The notes: generated by a model from the letters alone, not told the origin. A stretch of DNA of 64,000 nt from B10-G9 sp963712165 (GCA_963712165.1 CAVQGY010000002.1:434001-498000); one strand, 5' to 3'. Shown: positions 52,407-61,534, counted from the first letter of the stretch. Numbers and translations are program-made.

Positions 52407-53318
52407 CTAGAATCCGATTTCGCCCTTGACGGTCTGGAGTAGTTTTTCCGCCTGGAGCTCGGACAAGCAGTAATAGGAAGCATTAAGATGTTCGGCGATT
52501 TCCTGGGCCAAGCCCTTGTCGAACTCTTTGTGCTCCATGTTGATCACCACGCTTGGGATCTTGTCATCGGCAAATTTCTCAGCAATCTTGTAGGCTTCCT
52601 CTTGGGGAGGCATCTTTGAAATTGCTACATTGCCGACCCCGTCAGTAAGCAGGATCATCAGCGATTGGGTATCGGGGTGGGCCAACTCTTCCCGCTTGAT
52701 GACTTCGTATGCCAACTTCAATCCGGCAGAGAGGGGTGTCTTGCCGCCGATGGGGATGTCAGCCAGGTAGCGCCGGGCCAACTCTACCGAGTTGGTGGGC
52801 GGCAGCACTACCTGGGCCCGGTCTTTTTGAAACACGATCATGCCCACTTTATCGCGCCGTTGGTAGGCGTCCGTTAGAAGGGAAAGAACTGCACCTTTGG
52901 CAGCGCTCATTCGTTCCGCCACAGCCATCGACCAGGAGGCATCCACGACAAATAAAATAAGGTTGGCAATTTGCTTCACCCGCACCTTGCGCTGCAAATC
53001 ATGTTTGCGGATGGAAAAGGCCAGGCGGGGGTCCTTGCTGCGGCGCTGACTTTGAAAGGGGGCAGCGGCACGAATGGTAGCGTCAAAGGCGATATCAGAA
53101 AGATCGCCGTTTGCGGATCGGGACTGAATATACCGGCCACGCCGGGTTTCTGTTTTGGTTTGGGAACGACGGCCGCTGCTGCGGCGCTGTTGGCGGTCCA
53201 GGGGCGCTTCGATTTTGTCCGGGTCGATGGCATCTCCGATTTTCACTGGATTACCACCTTCCCACCACGCAGAGCTGGTACTTTCAAATACATCCCCTGT
53301 GCCGCTATCTGCCGGCAC
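52407..53318 (-). CDS. VWA-domain chelatase subunit (ChlD/BchD-like C-terminal half)
   Basis: A von Willebrand A domain protein. An Arg/Gln/Ser-rich linker (about residues 35-85) precedes a VWA domain with MIDAS residues D-x-S-x-S (VVDASWSMA), GKTPLSAGL and LLTDGVGN. Such domains pair with AAA+ subunits in magnesium or cobalt chelatases. The GTG at 53318 lacks a ribosome site; a second GTG at 53246 has GGAAGG upstream. The same frame is open back to the A9 run at the end of the AAA+ gene, so -1 frameshifting would join the two into about 686 residues, the usual ChlD size. The start is therefore uncertain. Confidence 0.75.
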   Translation of the reverse strand: MPADSGTGDVFESTSSAWWEGGNPVKIGDAIDPDKIEAPLDRQQRRSSGRRSQTKTETRRGRYIQSRSANGDLSDIAFDATIRAAAPFQSQRRSKDPRLAFSIRKHDLQRKVRVKQIANLILFVVDASWSMAVAERMSAAKGAVLSLLTDAYQRRDKVGMIVFQKDRAQVVLPPTNSVELARRYLADIPIGGKTPLSAGLKLAYEVIKREELAHPDTQSLMILLTDGVGNVAISKMPPQEEAYKIAEKFADDKIPSVVINMEHKEFDKGLAQEIAEHLNASYYCLSELQAEKLLQTVKGEIGF

Positions 53319-53350
53319 TTCGAGATTCGGTGTATCAGAAACGGTGTTTG

Positions 53351-54466
53351 CTAGTGTTTTTTTTTATCCCCGTTGTCACCCATTTCCGCACCTCTGGGTT
53401 CTCCGTCCTCTCCGACTTCATTATCACCTTCGGAGGAAGCACCAGCCAGGCTCTCGATCTTCTCAGCCAGTTCTTCAGCGGATATCTCCGCCTGTTGGAA
53501 GGGTCCGCGTTTGATCCGGTGGGGGTAGGCCAACTCTGCAGCCAAGCCGATATCCCGCCCATTAATGGCTTTTCTGCCTTCAAAAGCGGCATGAGCTCGG
53601 GCAGTTTTCAGGATCACCAGGTCAGAGCGGTGCCCATCGACTTGCAGTGAAGTGCTCAAATTGGCGATATCCACCAGATTCCGGGAGGAATACTGAACTT
53701 CGGGAAGGATTTTCCTGGCCTGGGAGATCTGTTCTGAGAGTTCCTGCTCCTTGGGAAGCCACTCTTCCCGGAAGGATTCCGGATCCTCTTCATAAGAGAG
53801 ATGCCTTTCCATGATCATGACCCGTTCATGGGTATCCCGGATACCTCGTATATCGACCGAAAGCGCAAATCGATCCAGAAGCTGGGGTCTGAGGTCGCCT
53901 TCCTCTGGATTCATGGTTCCGACCAGGATGAAACGGGAGGGATGAGCAAAGGAAATGCCTTCACGTTCAACGATGTTCATGCCCATAGCGGCGGAATCCA
54001 AAAGCAGGTCTACCACGTGGTCATCCAGCAGGTTGACCTCATCGATATAAAGCAGTCCGCGGTTGGCGTCTGCCAGCACACCTGGTTCAAAATGGCGTTC
54101 TCCCTTTTGAATGGCTTTTTCAATATCGAGAGTGCCTACCACGCGGTCTTCCGTAGCGGAAACAGGTAGATTTACAAATGGAGTGGGCAGCATTTCACCC
54201 TTGCGCTGATCACCATTTGAGGATTTTTCGCGGCATTCCGTGCACCAGGTCGAAGGCCGGTTCGGATCGCAGCCGAAGCGGCAGTCTGCGAATGTTTCCA
54301 CAGTGGGCAGCAGTTCAGCTAAAGCGCGAGCTGCGGTGGACTTAGCAGTGCCGCGTTCTCCCCTGATCAAAACCCCACCGATGCGGGTATTGACTGCGTT
54401 GAGAACCAGGGCGCGTTTCATGCGTTCTTGGCCAACTATGGCGGTAAAGGGGTAAATTGCTGTCAT
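53351..54466 (-). CDS. AAA+ chelatase subunit (ChlI/BchI-like)
   Basis: A 371-residue AAA+ ATPase of the magnesium/cobalt chelatase family. It has YPFTAIVGQERMKRALVLNAV, Walker A GERGTAKSTAARALAELL, a Cys4 insert (CRFGCDPNRPSTWCTEC) as in ChlI-type small subunits, Walker B LLYIDEVNLLDDHVVDLLLD, GTMNPEEGDLRPQLLDRF and sensor/Arg-finger regions. ATG 54466 is chosen, with AGGGA 7 nt upstream. Its last codons are GGG GAT AAA AAA AAA CAC TAG, an A9 slippery run. Its metal and pathway are undefined; no CobN/ChlH subunit is present here, so it may be a general AAA+/VWA machine. Confidence 0.85.
   Translation of the reverse strand: MTAIYPFTAIVGQERMKRALVLNAVNTRIGGVLIRGERGTAKSTAARALAELLPTVETFADCRFGCDPNRPSTWCTECREKSSNGDQRKGEMLPTPFVNLPVSATEDRVVGTLDIEKAIQKGERHFEPGVLADANRGLLYIDEVNLLDDHVVDLLLDSAAMGMNIVEREGISFAHPSRFILVGTMNPEEGDLRPQLLDRFALSVDIRGIRDTHERVMIMERHLSYEEDPESFREEWLPKEQELSEQISQARKILPEVQYSSRNLVDIANLSTSLQVDGHRSDLVILKTARAHAAFEGRKAINGRDIGLAAELAYPHRIKRGPFQQAEISAEELAEKIESLAGASSEGDNEVGEDGEPRGAEMGDNGDKKKH
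53357..53365 (-). other. A9 slippery run, candidate programmed frameshift site
   Basis: Nine consecutive A on the coding (minus) strand lie four codons from the end of the AAA+ gene. A -1 shift, or slippage that adds one A, replaces CAC TAG with ACA CTA GCA and continues into the VWA frame (stop at 52407). In that frame a TAA lies just upstream, so the VWA part can only be joined through this run. A GTGCCG/CGGCAC stem follows about 38 nt downstream and GGGG lies just upstream. Confidence 0.55.
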
Positions 54467-54573
54467 AAAAAATCCCTGAAGCATGGCCTGTCAGACTGTT
54501 TTTAACGGATTATTGTCAAAATCATCATAAAAATGACATATGCCATATTCCAGCGTCTATCTTACCACAAAGG

Positions 54574-54602
54574 TTGCCAAGTTGAGTTTTGCACTGTATA
54601 AT
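54574..54602 (+). promoter_or_regulatory. Promoter of the S1 protein gene
   Basis: TTGCCA (54574-54579) and a perfect TATAAT (54597-54602) with a 17-bp spacer, about 70 bp upstream of the start codon. Confidence 0.8.
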
Positions 54603-54671
54603 TGTGTCCATTCTAAAATGGAGCGTGCCCTACTTATGGAAGAAATGAAGTCCCAACAAGGGGGAGAAGCA

Positions 54672-56120
54672 ATGAGCGATAGTTCTGCCCCTCACGAAAT
54701 CATGGATATGGAAACCCTTTTAGCCCAGGAAGGATTGGGCTTGGGGAACATCCCCGAAAGGGGTGATATCCGCAAAGGCGTAATTACTGCTATTACACCC
54801 AATGAGATCTTGATCGATGTTCAGTCCAAAGCCGATGGCCTTATCGCCGGACGGGAATTGGAAGGGATCAACCCCAAGACCTTGGAAAAATTCCAGGTCG
54901 GTGAGGAGATCACGGTCTATGTCCTTGAACCCGAGGATATCAACGGTCATGTAGTGCTTTCCTATACTCGCGCCCAGGAAGAGAAGGATTGGGAAGAGGT
55001 GGAACAGCATCTTGAGTCAGGTGAGGCGATCACCACCTTTGTGGAAGGATATAACAAGGGCGGATTGCTGGTACCTGTAGGCCAGCTGCGGGGCTTTGTG
55101 CCCGGATCGCTGGTCAGTGTGTTCCGTGAAGGCGATGGGGGTTCCCCCGAAGATCGCTGGAACGAGGCCATTGGCAAGGAGATCACCTTAAAGGTCATCG
55201 AAGTGGACCGATCCCGCCAGCGCCTGATCCTTTCGGAACGGGATGCTATTGGAGAAACCCGGGAAGCGATCAAGGATCAACTGCTGGACAATTTGTCCGT
55301 AGGCGACCGGGTCACTGGTTACGTCAGCAGCCTGGCGGATTTTGGCGCCTTTGTGAATATCCAGGGTGTGGACGGACTGGTTCACCTTTCCGAGCTTTCC
55401 TGGGATCACGTTGATCACCCCAGCGACCTGGTGAAAGTTGGACAGGAACTTGAGGTTGAAGTGATCAGCATTGATGAGGAAAAGCGCCGCATCGGCCTCT
55501 CGATGAGAAGGCTTCAGAGCAACCCCTGGATTGAAAAGGCCGAGATCATCAAAGAAGGCCAGCTTATTCAGGGCACGATCACAAACCTGACCGATTTTGG
55601 TGCGTTTGCGCGCATTGAAAATACAGATCTGGAAGGCCTGATCCACATCTCGGAACTGAGTATGGACCGAGTGGGACATCCTTCGGAAGTGGTCAGCGTA
55701 GGTGAGACCCTGGCTCTGCGGGTGATTAGCCTGGATATGGAACGACACAGGATCGGCCTAAGCCTCGAAAAGGTCGACTCTGATGAATACGCCGCCCAGG
55801 ACCTGGAGCAGATCCAGGAAGAGCTCTCAGAAGAAGGCGGATTGGACAAGATTTTGGCTGGAATGGAAGAGCAGGAAACTGATATAGTCGAGGATGAAGC
55901 AGTTCTCGATGAAGTCGATGCCCCTGAAGCTGATCTAGCTGAAGAGGATGAATCCACTCCAGAGGAAGAACCAGCATTGGATGAAGAGGCACCCGAAGAA
56001 AGTGAGGAAGAAGAGGCTGCCGCTGAAACTGAAATAGCTGACGAGAGTGAGGCCAAACCGGAGGAAGAACCAGCGCCGGAGGAAGAGGATCAGGTAGAAG
56101 CTCCTCCAGACGAGGAGTAA
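54672..56120 (+). CDS. rpsA: S1 RNA-binding protein (ribosomal S1-like)
   Basis: A 482-residue protein with four S1 OB-fold repeats at about residues 29-100, 115-180, 211-280 and 297-365; the last two have the canonical DFGAFV/ARI, GLV/IHISELS and H-P-S core. Ribosomal S1 helps mRNA bind the small subunit. The last ~85 residues are almost entirely Glu, Asp, Ala and Pro (EEEPALDEEAPEESEEEEAA), an unusually long acidic tail. The start at ATG 54672 follows GGGGAG; earlier ATG codons at 54636 and 54645 in the frame are less well placed. A strong promoter and terminator frame the gene. Confidence 0.88.
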   Translation: MSDSSAPHEIMDMETLLAQEGLGLGNIPERGDIRKGVITAITPNEILIDVQSKADGLIAGRELEGINPKTLEKFQVGEEITVYVLEPEDINGHVVLSYTRAQEEKDWEEVEQHLESGEAITTFVEGYNKGGLLVPVGQLRGFVPGSLVSVFREGDGGSPEDRWNEAIGKEITLKVIEVDRSRQRLILSERDAIGETREAIKDQLLDNLSVGDRVTGYVSSLADFGAFVNIQGVDGLVHLSELSWDHVDHPSDLVKVGQELEVEVISIDEEKRRIGLSMRRLQSNPWIEKAEIIKEGQLIQGTITNLTDFGAFARIENTDLEGLIHISELSMDRVGHPSEVVSVGETLALRVISLDMERHRIGLSLEKVDSDEYAAQDLEQIQEELSEEGGLDKILAGMEEQETDIVEDEAVLDEVDAPEADLAEEDESTPEEEPALDEEAPEESEEEEAAAETEIADESEAKPEEEPAPEEEDQVEAPPDEE

Positions 56121-56128
56121 ACCTGAAA

Positions 56129-56163
56129 TAAAAAAGCGCATCTTCCTCGATGCGCTTTTTTGT
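56129..56163 (+). terminator. Terminator after the S1 gene
   Basis: GCGCATC (56136-56142) and GATGCGC (56149-56155) with A and T runs on the two sides, loop TTCCTC. Confidence 0.9.
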
Positions 56164-56259
56164 TTTTTAGGGGAAATATTATAAAAATTACATTAATATA
56201 TCTCCTTAGGCAGGTTTTTAAAATGGAATTTGGTAGAATGTCCATAACATAATAGTGGG

Positions 56260-56268
56260 GAGTGCTAA
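56260..56268 (+). promoter_or_regulatory. CIRCE half-site upstream of clpC
   Basis: GAGTGCTAA matches one arm of the HrcA operator CIRCE exactly, 59 bp before the clpC start. The partner arm TTAGCACTC is not found 9 bp upstream, so this is at best half of an operator. Confidence 0.25.
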
Positions 56269-56326
56269 GTCTATTTAACGTTGCTGATATCTGGGAAACC
56301 CCCGGATCATTATTGGAGGTAGTCTT

Positions 56327-58861
56327 TTGGCTAGCATGGAGCGATTTACCCAACGAGCCCGACGGGTTCTGAGTTTGGCCCATAAAGAGGCCGAACGGAT
56401 GAAACACCCTCAGATAGGGACTGAACACCTGCTCCTGGGCCTGCTTCTTGACCAGGGAGGTATTGCCGGCCAGGTCTTAAGAGACCTGGGTGTGGATATA
56501 GATAGTGTCCTGGCAATTACAGAAAGCATTACTGGGTATGGAGAACATTCTGGGGATGCCCTGGCGCTTTCAAGGGGAACACAGCGCGTCCTGGAGCTGG
56601 CTGTTGACGAGGCCCGAAACCTCAGTCACCACTATATTGGCGTGGAGCATATTCTGTTAGGCATGGTCTCCTATGGGAAAGGCATCGCCAATGATGTACT
56701 GACCCAGATGGGCATCACATCAGAGCAGATCCGCCGCCAGACCCTGCGGGTGATCGAGGAAAGCAAAGATAAGAATAAGATCCAGCAGGAACGCGGCCAG
56801 GGCGGGAAGACCAAACGGGCAAAGACCAAGAGTTCAACTCCGATGGTGGACCAATTGGCTGTGAACCTGACAGATTTAGCTGAGGAAGGCAAACTGGATC
56901 CGGTTATTGGCCGGGAAACTGAGATCGAGCGCGTCGTGCAGATACTGGCTCGGCGCACGAAGAACAATCCTGCCTTGATCGGTGAGCCAGGGGTTGGCAA
57001 AACGGCCATAGTGGAAGGATTGACTCAACGCATTGCTGACGGTGAGGTACCTGCACCACTGCTAGGAAAACGTGTCCTGCAGCTGGATCTCGGGTCTGTA
57101 GTAGCCGGCACAATGTACAGGGGACAGTTCGAGGAGCGCTTGAAGAGAGTGATCTCAGAGCTGAAGAAGTCTGATGCCATTCTATTTATTGACGAAGTGC
57201 ATATGCTGGTGGGCGCTGGTTCAGCTGGCTCTGCCATGGACGCGGCCAATATACTCAAACCTGCCCTCTCACGAGGTGAACTTCAGGTAGTAGGTGCTAC
57301 TACTCTGGATGAGTACCGAAAACATATCGAAAGTGACGCCGCTCTGGAGCGGCGCTTCCAACCGATCACGGTGGATGAACCCACCAAGGAAGAGACAATA
57401 GAGATCTTGCAGGGAATCCGACCTGCTTATGAGGATCATCACCAATTAAAAATATCCGACGAGGCTCTTGAGGCCGCTACGGACCTTTCAGCGCGTTATG
57501 TATCCGACCGGTTCCTGCCGGACAAGGCCATAGACCTGGTCGATGAGGCCTCCTCTAGGGTTCGCATGTACAAGAATCCCATCGGCGATGAAGCCAAGGA
57601 TGTGGTTTATAAGCTGCGATCTGTGCGCAAAGAGATCAAGAATGCTGAAGAGGAACAGATTCCCTCGGCAGACCTGGAAAATTTGGAAAAATCCCTCGAA
57701 GATCAATTGGAAGACCTCAAAGCTGCCTGGGACCGGGACAGCAGTCCAACCGTAACAACTGAAGACATCGCTGAGATAGTTTCCATGTGGACAGGCATCC
57801 CGGTGATGGAACTAGCAGAGGAAGAATCTGACCGCCTTCTGCATATGGAAGAGGAACTACACAAACATATCATCGGCCAGGAAGAAGCTATCGAAAAGAT
57901 CGCAAAAGCTGTCCGACGCTCCAGGGCAGGGCTGAAGGATCCAAAACGCCCTGTGGGTTCCTTTATCTTCCTGGGACCAACGGGCGTGGGAAAAACTGAG
58001 CTTACCAAAGCCCTGGCTAAATTCATGTTTGGCAGCGAGGACGCCTTGATCCACCTGGATATGTCCGAATTCATGGAGAAACATAGTGTCAGCCGCCTGG
58101 TTGGTGCTCCTCCAGGATACATCGGCTACGATGATGCTGGACAGCTGACGGAAGCTATCCGCCGCAGGCCCTATTCCATAGTGGTCTTTGATGAGATCGA
58201 AAAAGCCCATCAAGAAGCTCACAATATGCTGCTGCAAATCATGGAGGAAGGCCATATCACCGATGCACGGGGCAGGACAGTGGATTTCCGAAATGCCATG
58301 ATCATTATGACTTCAAATATCGGTGCTGATCTGATCCAGAAGAATGCCTCGATCGGTTTTGATCTAGCCAATGATGAGGAGCAATCTCGCAAGCGGGATT
58401 ATGATGATATGAGCCGAAAGCTCCATAAATCCCTCAAGGATACATTCCGACCCGAGTTCATCAATAGAGTGGATTCAGTGGTTGTCTTCCATGCTCTGAG
58501 CAAGGAAAATATCTATGAAATTGTCAGTCTGGAACTGGATAAGGTCCGCGAGAGATTGATCGATCGGAATATGCGCTTGGAGATCACGCCAGAAGGCGTA
58601 GAGCTACTGGCCAAATTGGGCTACAATCCCGAAATGGGAGCCCGGCCGCTCAAGCGGGTGATCCAGGAGAAGATCGAGAATCGGCTTTCCGATGCTGTCC
58701 TATCCAAGAAATTCCAACCCGGGGATATCGTACTGATTGGTGCGGATCGGGAAGTGGAGGGTGAGGAAGAAGGGGATATCACCTTAGAAAAGGGTGATCC
58801 AGCAATCTACGGTAACGCATTTTTACCAGACAAGGAAGATGAACCAGTTGCTGTAGGATAA
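56327..58861 (+). CDS. clpC: ATP-dependent Clp protease ATP-binding subunit ClpC
   Basis: An 844-residue HSP100 unfoldase. Two N-domain repeats (ERFTQRARRVLSLAHKEAERMKHPQIGTEHLLLGLL and SRGTQRVLELAVDEARNLSHHYIGVEHILLGM, split) are followed by AAA module 1 (GEPGVGKTAIVEGL, ILFIDEVHMLVG), a short middle region (VRKEIKNAEEEQIPSADLENLEKSLED) and AAA module 2 (GPTGVGKTELTKALAKFMFG, VVFDEIEKAHQE). It feeds substrates to ClpP. It begins with TTG at 56327, supported by GGAGG exactly 7 nt upstream; the next ATG, at 56336, is 16 nt away. clpP is not in view. Confidence 0.95.
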   Translation: MASMERFTQRARRVLSLAHKEAERMKHPQIGTEHLLLGLLLDQGGIAGQVLRDLGVDIDSVLAITESITGYGEHSGDALALSRGTQRVLELAVDEARNLSHHYIGVEHILLGMVSYGKGIANDVLTQMGITSEQIRRQTLRVIEESKDKNKIQQERGQGGKTKRAKTKSSTPMVDQLAVNLTDLAEEGKLDPVIGRETEIERVVQILARRTKNNPALIGEPGVGKTAIVEGLTQRIADGEVPAPLLGKRVLQLDLGSVVAGTMYRGQFEERLKRVISELKKSDAILFIDEVHMLVGAGSAGSAMDAANILKPALSRGELQVVGATTLDEYRKHIESDAALERRFQPITVDEPTKEETIEILQGIRPAYEDHHQLKISDEALEAATDLSARYVSDRFLPDKAIDLVDEASSRVRMYKNPIGDEAKDVVYKLRSVRKEIKNAEEEQIPSADLENLEKSLEDQLEDLKAAWDRDSSPTVTTEDIAEIVSMWTGIPVMELAEEESDRLLHMEEELHKHIIGQEEAIEKIAKAVRRSRAGLKDPKRPVGSFIFLGPTGVGKTELTKALAKFMFGSEDALIHLDMSEFMEKHSVSRLVGAPPGYIGYDDAGQLTEAIRRRPYSIVVFDEIEKAHQEAHNMLLQIMEEGHITDARGRTVDFRNAMIIMTSNIGADLIQKNASIGFDLANDEEQSRKRDYDDMSRKLHKSLKDTFRPEFINRVDSVVVFHALSKENIYEIVSLELDKVRERLIDRNMRLEITPEGVELLAKLGYNPEMGARPLKRVIQEKIENRLSDAVLSKKFQPGDIVLIGADREVEGEEEGDITLEKGDPAIYGNAFLPDKEDEPVAVG

Positions 58862-58887
58862 CGGGATATCCTGTTTGAAGTAAATAG

Positions 58888-58918
58888 GACCGGGGCCCAC
58901 AAAGAGCTCCGGTCTTTT
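58888..58918 (+). terminator. Terminator after clpC
   Basis: GACCGGgGC (58888-58896) pairs with GCtCCGGTC (58906-58914), then TTTTGTT. Confidence 0.8.
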
Positions 58919-58919
58919 G

Positions 58920-59375
58920 TTATATCAAGGCCAGAATTTCCGCGCTGTGACTGGCAGGGGAGACTTTTTTGAATACAAGCTGGATCATTCCCTCTGGATC
59001 GATCAGGTAGGAAGTACGATGGACTCCTTCATATTCCTTGCCAAAGCTTTTCTTGAGTCCCCATACATCGTAAAGCTCACAAACCGAGTGGTCAATATCC
59101 GCCAGCAGAGTGAAAGGCAGCTGGTACTTTTCTCGAAACTTTAGGTGCGAATGGGTTGTGTCAGGGCTGACTCCCAGGATCGTAACTCCAGCATCCGCGT
59201 AAAGACTGTAATCATCCCGGAAATTGCATGCCTCGGTAGTACAGCCGGGTGTATCGTCCTTGGGATAGAAATATAGAAGAACGTGGCCGCCACGGTAGTC
59301 GCTCAGTTTGTGGTCGACTCCATTTTCATCTGGCAGGGTGAATTCTGGCGCAGGGATTCCTTCCAGTAAAGGCAT
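58920..59375 (-). CDS. bcp: Peroxiredoxin, Bcp/PrxQ type
   Basis: A 151-residue thiol peroxidase. LLYFYPKDDTPGCTTEACNFRDDY contains the peroxidatic Cys45 and, five residues on, Cys50, the resolving Cys of atypical 2-Cys Bcp enzymes. It reduces hydroperoxides with thioredoxin, and a thioredoxin gene is 9 kb away. GGAGAAATC precedes the ATG. It converges on clpC. Confidence 0.92.
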   Translation of the reverse strand: MPLLEGIPAPEFTLPDENGVDHKLSDYRGGHVLLYFYPKDDTPGCTTEACNFRDDYSLYADAGVTILGVSPDTTHSHLKFREKYQLPFTLLADIDHSVCELYDVWGLKKSFGKEYEGVHRTSYLIDPEGMIQLVFKKVSPASHSAEILALI

Positions 59376-59395
59376 GATTTCTCCTTGAGTATAAA

Positions 59396-60190
59396 TTACC
59401 GGTTAGCAGAATTATATTCCTGAAAGCTGTATAGGTCATGGGCGCTTACAGCCTTGATCTCATCGCCATTTTTATCTAATAACGCACGCAATTGAGGAAT
59501 GTGCCCACCCAATATTCTACCTGCCAGCCTGTTCGGAAGGAAATTCATCTGATAGGCAGAACTTCCCCGGCTATGCAGATCCGATCCTTTGTGGAAAGGG
59601 GAGGCGGCATCACCGCAGTGCAGCAACCAGTTCCCCGGTTTGCCAATGGCCACACCGCAATGTCCCCTGGTGTGTCCAGGCATGGGGATCAATAGGAAAT
59701 CAGCTTCCGGGGTCTCTATAATAGGGATCCCTGCCAGGCCGAACCAGTCTACCAGGGGCGCCTCATGTATGACCCAATCTGGTTCGTGGGACCAATGTTC
59801 TTGAACATAGGCGAATTCCATTAGGCCTCGCGGGTGTTGGATAGCCTGGTATTCTTTTTTGTAAATGTGGACCCTGGCCCAGGGAAAATCCGATAATCCT
59901 CCAGCATGATCGATATGCAAATGGGTCTGGATGATGTCCTTCACATCCTCCGGCTGGAAGCCCAACTTCTCCACCTGCCTGATGGCAGTCTCATCTGGAT
60001 CGCGCGGCACACCCATCCAATTCAGAAAGAAGTTCATTTTCGGGGAGGGCTGGTTATAATCCCGGGTTCCGAAACCAGTATCTATCAGGACCAGACCCTG
60101 GCTGGTCTCAACCAGCAGGCAGTAGACGATTGCCTTTACATCCACAATAATGGGCAGGAGAGTGCCGCAATTTAAATGGTGGACTTGCAT
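59396..60190 (-). CDS. MBL-fold hydrolase, AttM/AiiA-like
   Basis: A 264-residue metallo-beta-lactamase fold enzyme with TH90-L-H92-x-D94-H95 (TWHLHIDHAGG-like, QTHLHIDHAGGLSDF), LIDTGFGTRDYNQ near the start, MPGHTRGHCGVAI and HCGDAASPFH, the four metal-binding regions. Length and motifs resemble N-acyl-homoserine-lactone lactonases of the AttM type, but other hydrolases share this fold. GAGGTG lies before the ATG. It is between the peroxiredoxin and the M48 gene on the same strand. Confidence 0.85.
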   Translation of the reverse strand: MQVHHLNCGTLLPIIVDVKAIVYCLLVETSQGLVLIDTGFGTRDYNQPSPKMNFFLNWMGVPRDPDETAIRQVEKLGFQPEDVKDIIQTHLHIDHAGGLSDFPWARVHIYKKEYQAIQHPRGLMEFAYVQEHWSHEPDWVIHEAPLVDWFGLAGIPIIETPEADFLLIPMPGHTRGHCGVAIGKPGNWLLHCGDAASPFHKGSDLHSRGSSAYQMNFLPNRLAGRILGGHIPQLRALLDKNGDEIKAVSAHDLYSFQEYNSANR

Positions 60191-60213
60191 GATTTCACCT
60201 CAATTTTTTTTAT

Positions 60214-61374
60214 TCAGTGGTCTGGGATTGATTCTGCCCGTTGAATGCGTTTTTTCAAAGAGGGGTGGGAGTGCAGGAGGAATTCAACCCAGGAAGGGGG
60301 GTCAATTTCAGCCAGGTTCTGGTCACTCAGGCGCCGCAGGGCGGAGGCGTAAGCCGTGCCATTGCCTGTCAACTGTAAGGCAAATTCATCTGCAAGAATC
60401 TCCCGCCAGCGGCTGAAGCTGTTGCTGAGGGGGGAAGTTAAAAGGCCGTAGAAGCCCAGGCAGATAACAAAGAGGGGCAGGGCAGCCAGATCGGCTGTGG
60501 ATTGGAAGCCAAAAGCCTTGATTCCCCAGTCCAGGACCAATGAGGTTAAGTATAGACCGCCCAGTGTGATTCCAGATCCCACGGCAATACTAAGGGGGAT
60601 GTCATGATTGATCTGGTGGCCCAGTTCATGGGCCAAAATCGTCTCGATCTCATCAGGACTGAACTCATCCAGCAGAGTATCGCCAAGAATGATCCGGCGA
60701 GTATTACCCAATCCGGTAAGACCGGCGTTAGCAGATTTGGTTCGCCGGCTCATGTCAAAACGGAATACTCCCATAACTGGTGCGCCAGCCTTCTCAGCCA
60801 GTGCCAGGAGGCGATCCCTCAAGTTCTGGTTTTCCTCCCTAAGAGGTGTGAATTGATAGAAAATGGGAAAAAGCAAAATAGGTGCCAGGTTGGATAGCAG
60901 GACATTAAAAAGAAGCAGAAAAACTGCAGCCCATAACCACCAAGACCCAGGTGAGGATCTCAGCAGGTAGTAGATTGCTTCTAGAACCAATCCGCCCAGT
61001 AAAACAGAGATGGCTAGTCCCTTGGCGAGGTCGGCAAGCCAGCCTTTCAGGTCTTGGTTGGACTGCTGGAAGCGGTGAGGAAGGATATACCCGGTGTAAT
61101 AAGATAGCGGCAGGTCGAGAAGAGTGAAAACCCCTCCAAAGACCGCGCCATATACCAATACAGCCAGCCAGGGATTGGTAGTCCAGCTTGTAATCCAGTC
61201 CCTCAAAAAGGCAGACCATCCAGTAAGAAGCCAGGCCAGGAGCAGGACAGTCCCCAAGAATAGGTCGAGGAGCATGAATCGGCGCCGGATATGGGCGTAC
61301 TTCTTGGCCAGCTCCTGGCGTTCAGGGTCCAGATTCTTAATCTCCAGGGGGATGGCTTGTTGCGGGGATAACAT
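60214..61374 (-). CDS. M48-family membrane metallopeptidase
   Basis: A 386-residue polytopic protease of the Ste24/CAAX prenyl protease 1 group. Four to five N-terminal helices, YFQFTPLREENQNLRDRLLALAEKAG-type catalytic lead-in, then the zinc motif LAHELGHQINHDIP (H249-E-x2-H253) and the distal Glu in REILADEFALQL. It degrades misfolded or lipid-modified membrane proteins. It shares the divergent region with the Hsp70-like/FHA gene, possibly both in protein quality control. Confidence 0.88.
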   Translation of the reverse strand: MLSPQQAIPLEIKNLDPERQELAKKYAHIRRRFMLLDLFLGTVLLLAWLLTGWSAFLRDWITSWTTNPWLAVLVYGAVFGGVFTLLDLPLSYYTGYILPHRFQQSNQDLKGWLADLAKGLAISVLLGGLVLEAIYYLLRSSPGSWWLWAAVFLLLFNVLLSNLAPILLFPIFYQFTPLREENQNLRDRLLALAEKAGAPVMGVFRFDMSRRTKSANAGLTGLGNTRRIILGDTLLDEFSPDEIETILAHELGHQINHDIPLSIAVGSGITLGGLYLTSLVLDWGIKAFGFQSTADLAALPLFVICLGFYGLLTSPLSNSFSRWREILADEFALQLTGNGTAYASALRRLSDQNLAEIDPPSWVEFLLHSHPSLKKRIQRAESIPDH

Positions 61375-61497
61375 GTCCTTGATCCTTATCTATTTGTCTA
61401 GTAGAGCCAAGATGAACATCAGAATGATTATAGCTGAAAGGAAAGCCCCTTCATTTGAGTTAGACCTTACAATCTTGGACCGATACTTGAAAGCTGG

Positions 61498-61526
61498 TTT
61501 TCAGGCGTGTAAAAGGGATATATAAT
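61498..61526 (+). promoter_or_regulatory. Promoter of the Hsp70-FHA gene, leaderless
   Basis: TTTTCA (61498-61503) and a perfect TATAAT (61521-61526) with a 17-bp spacer. The -10 ends 2 nt before the ATG at 61529 and 8 nt before the ATG at 61535, so transcription should start at the second ATG. Confidence 0.55.
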
Positions 61527-61534
61527 AAATGGCA

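Noticed and set aside
56242..56268. Full CIRCE operator before clpC
   Set aside because: Only the right half GAGTGCTAA matches; the left half is absent at 9-bp spacing.
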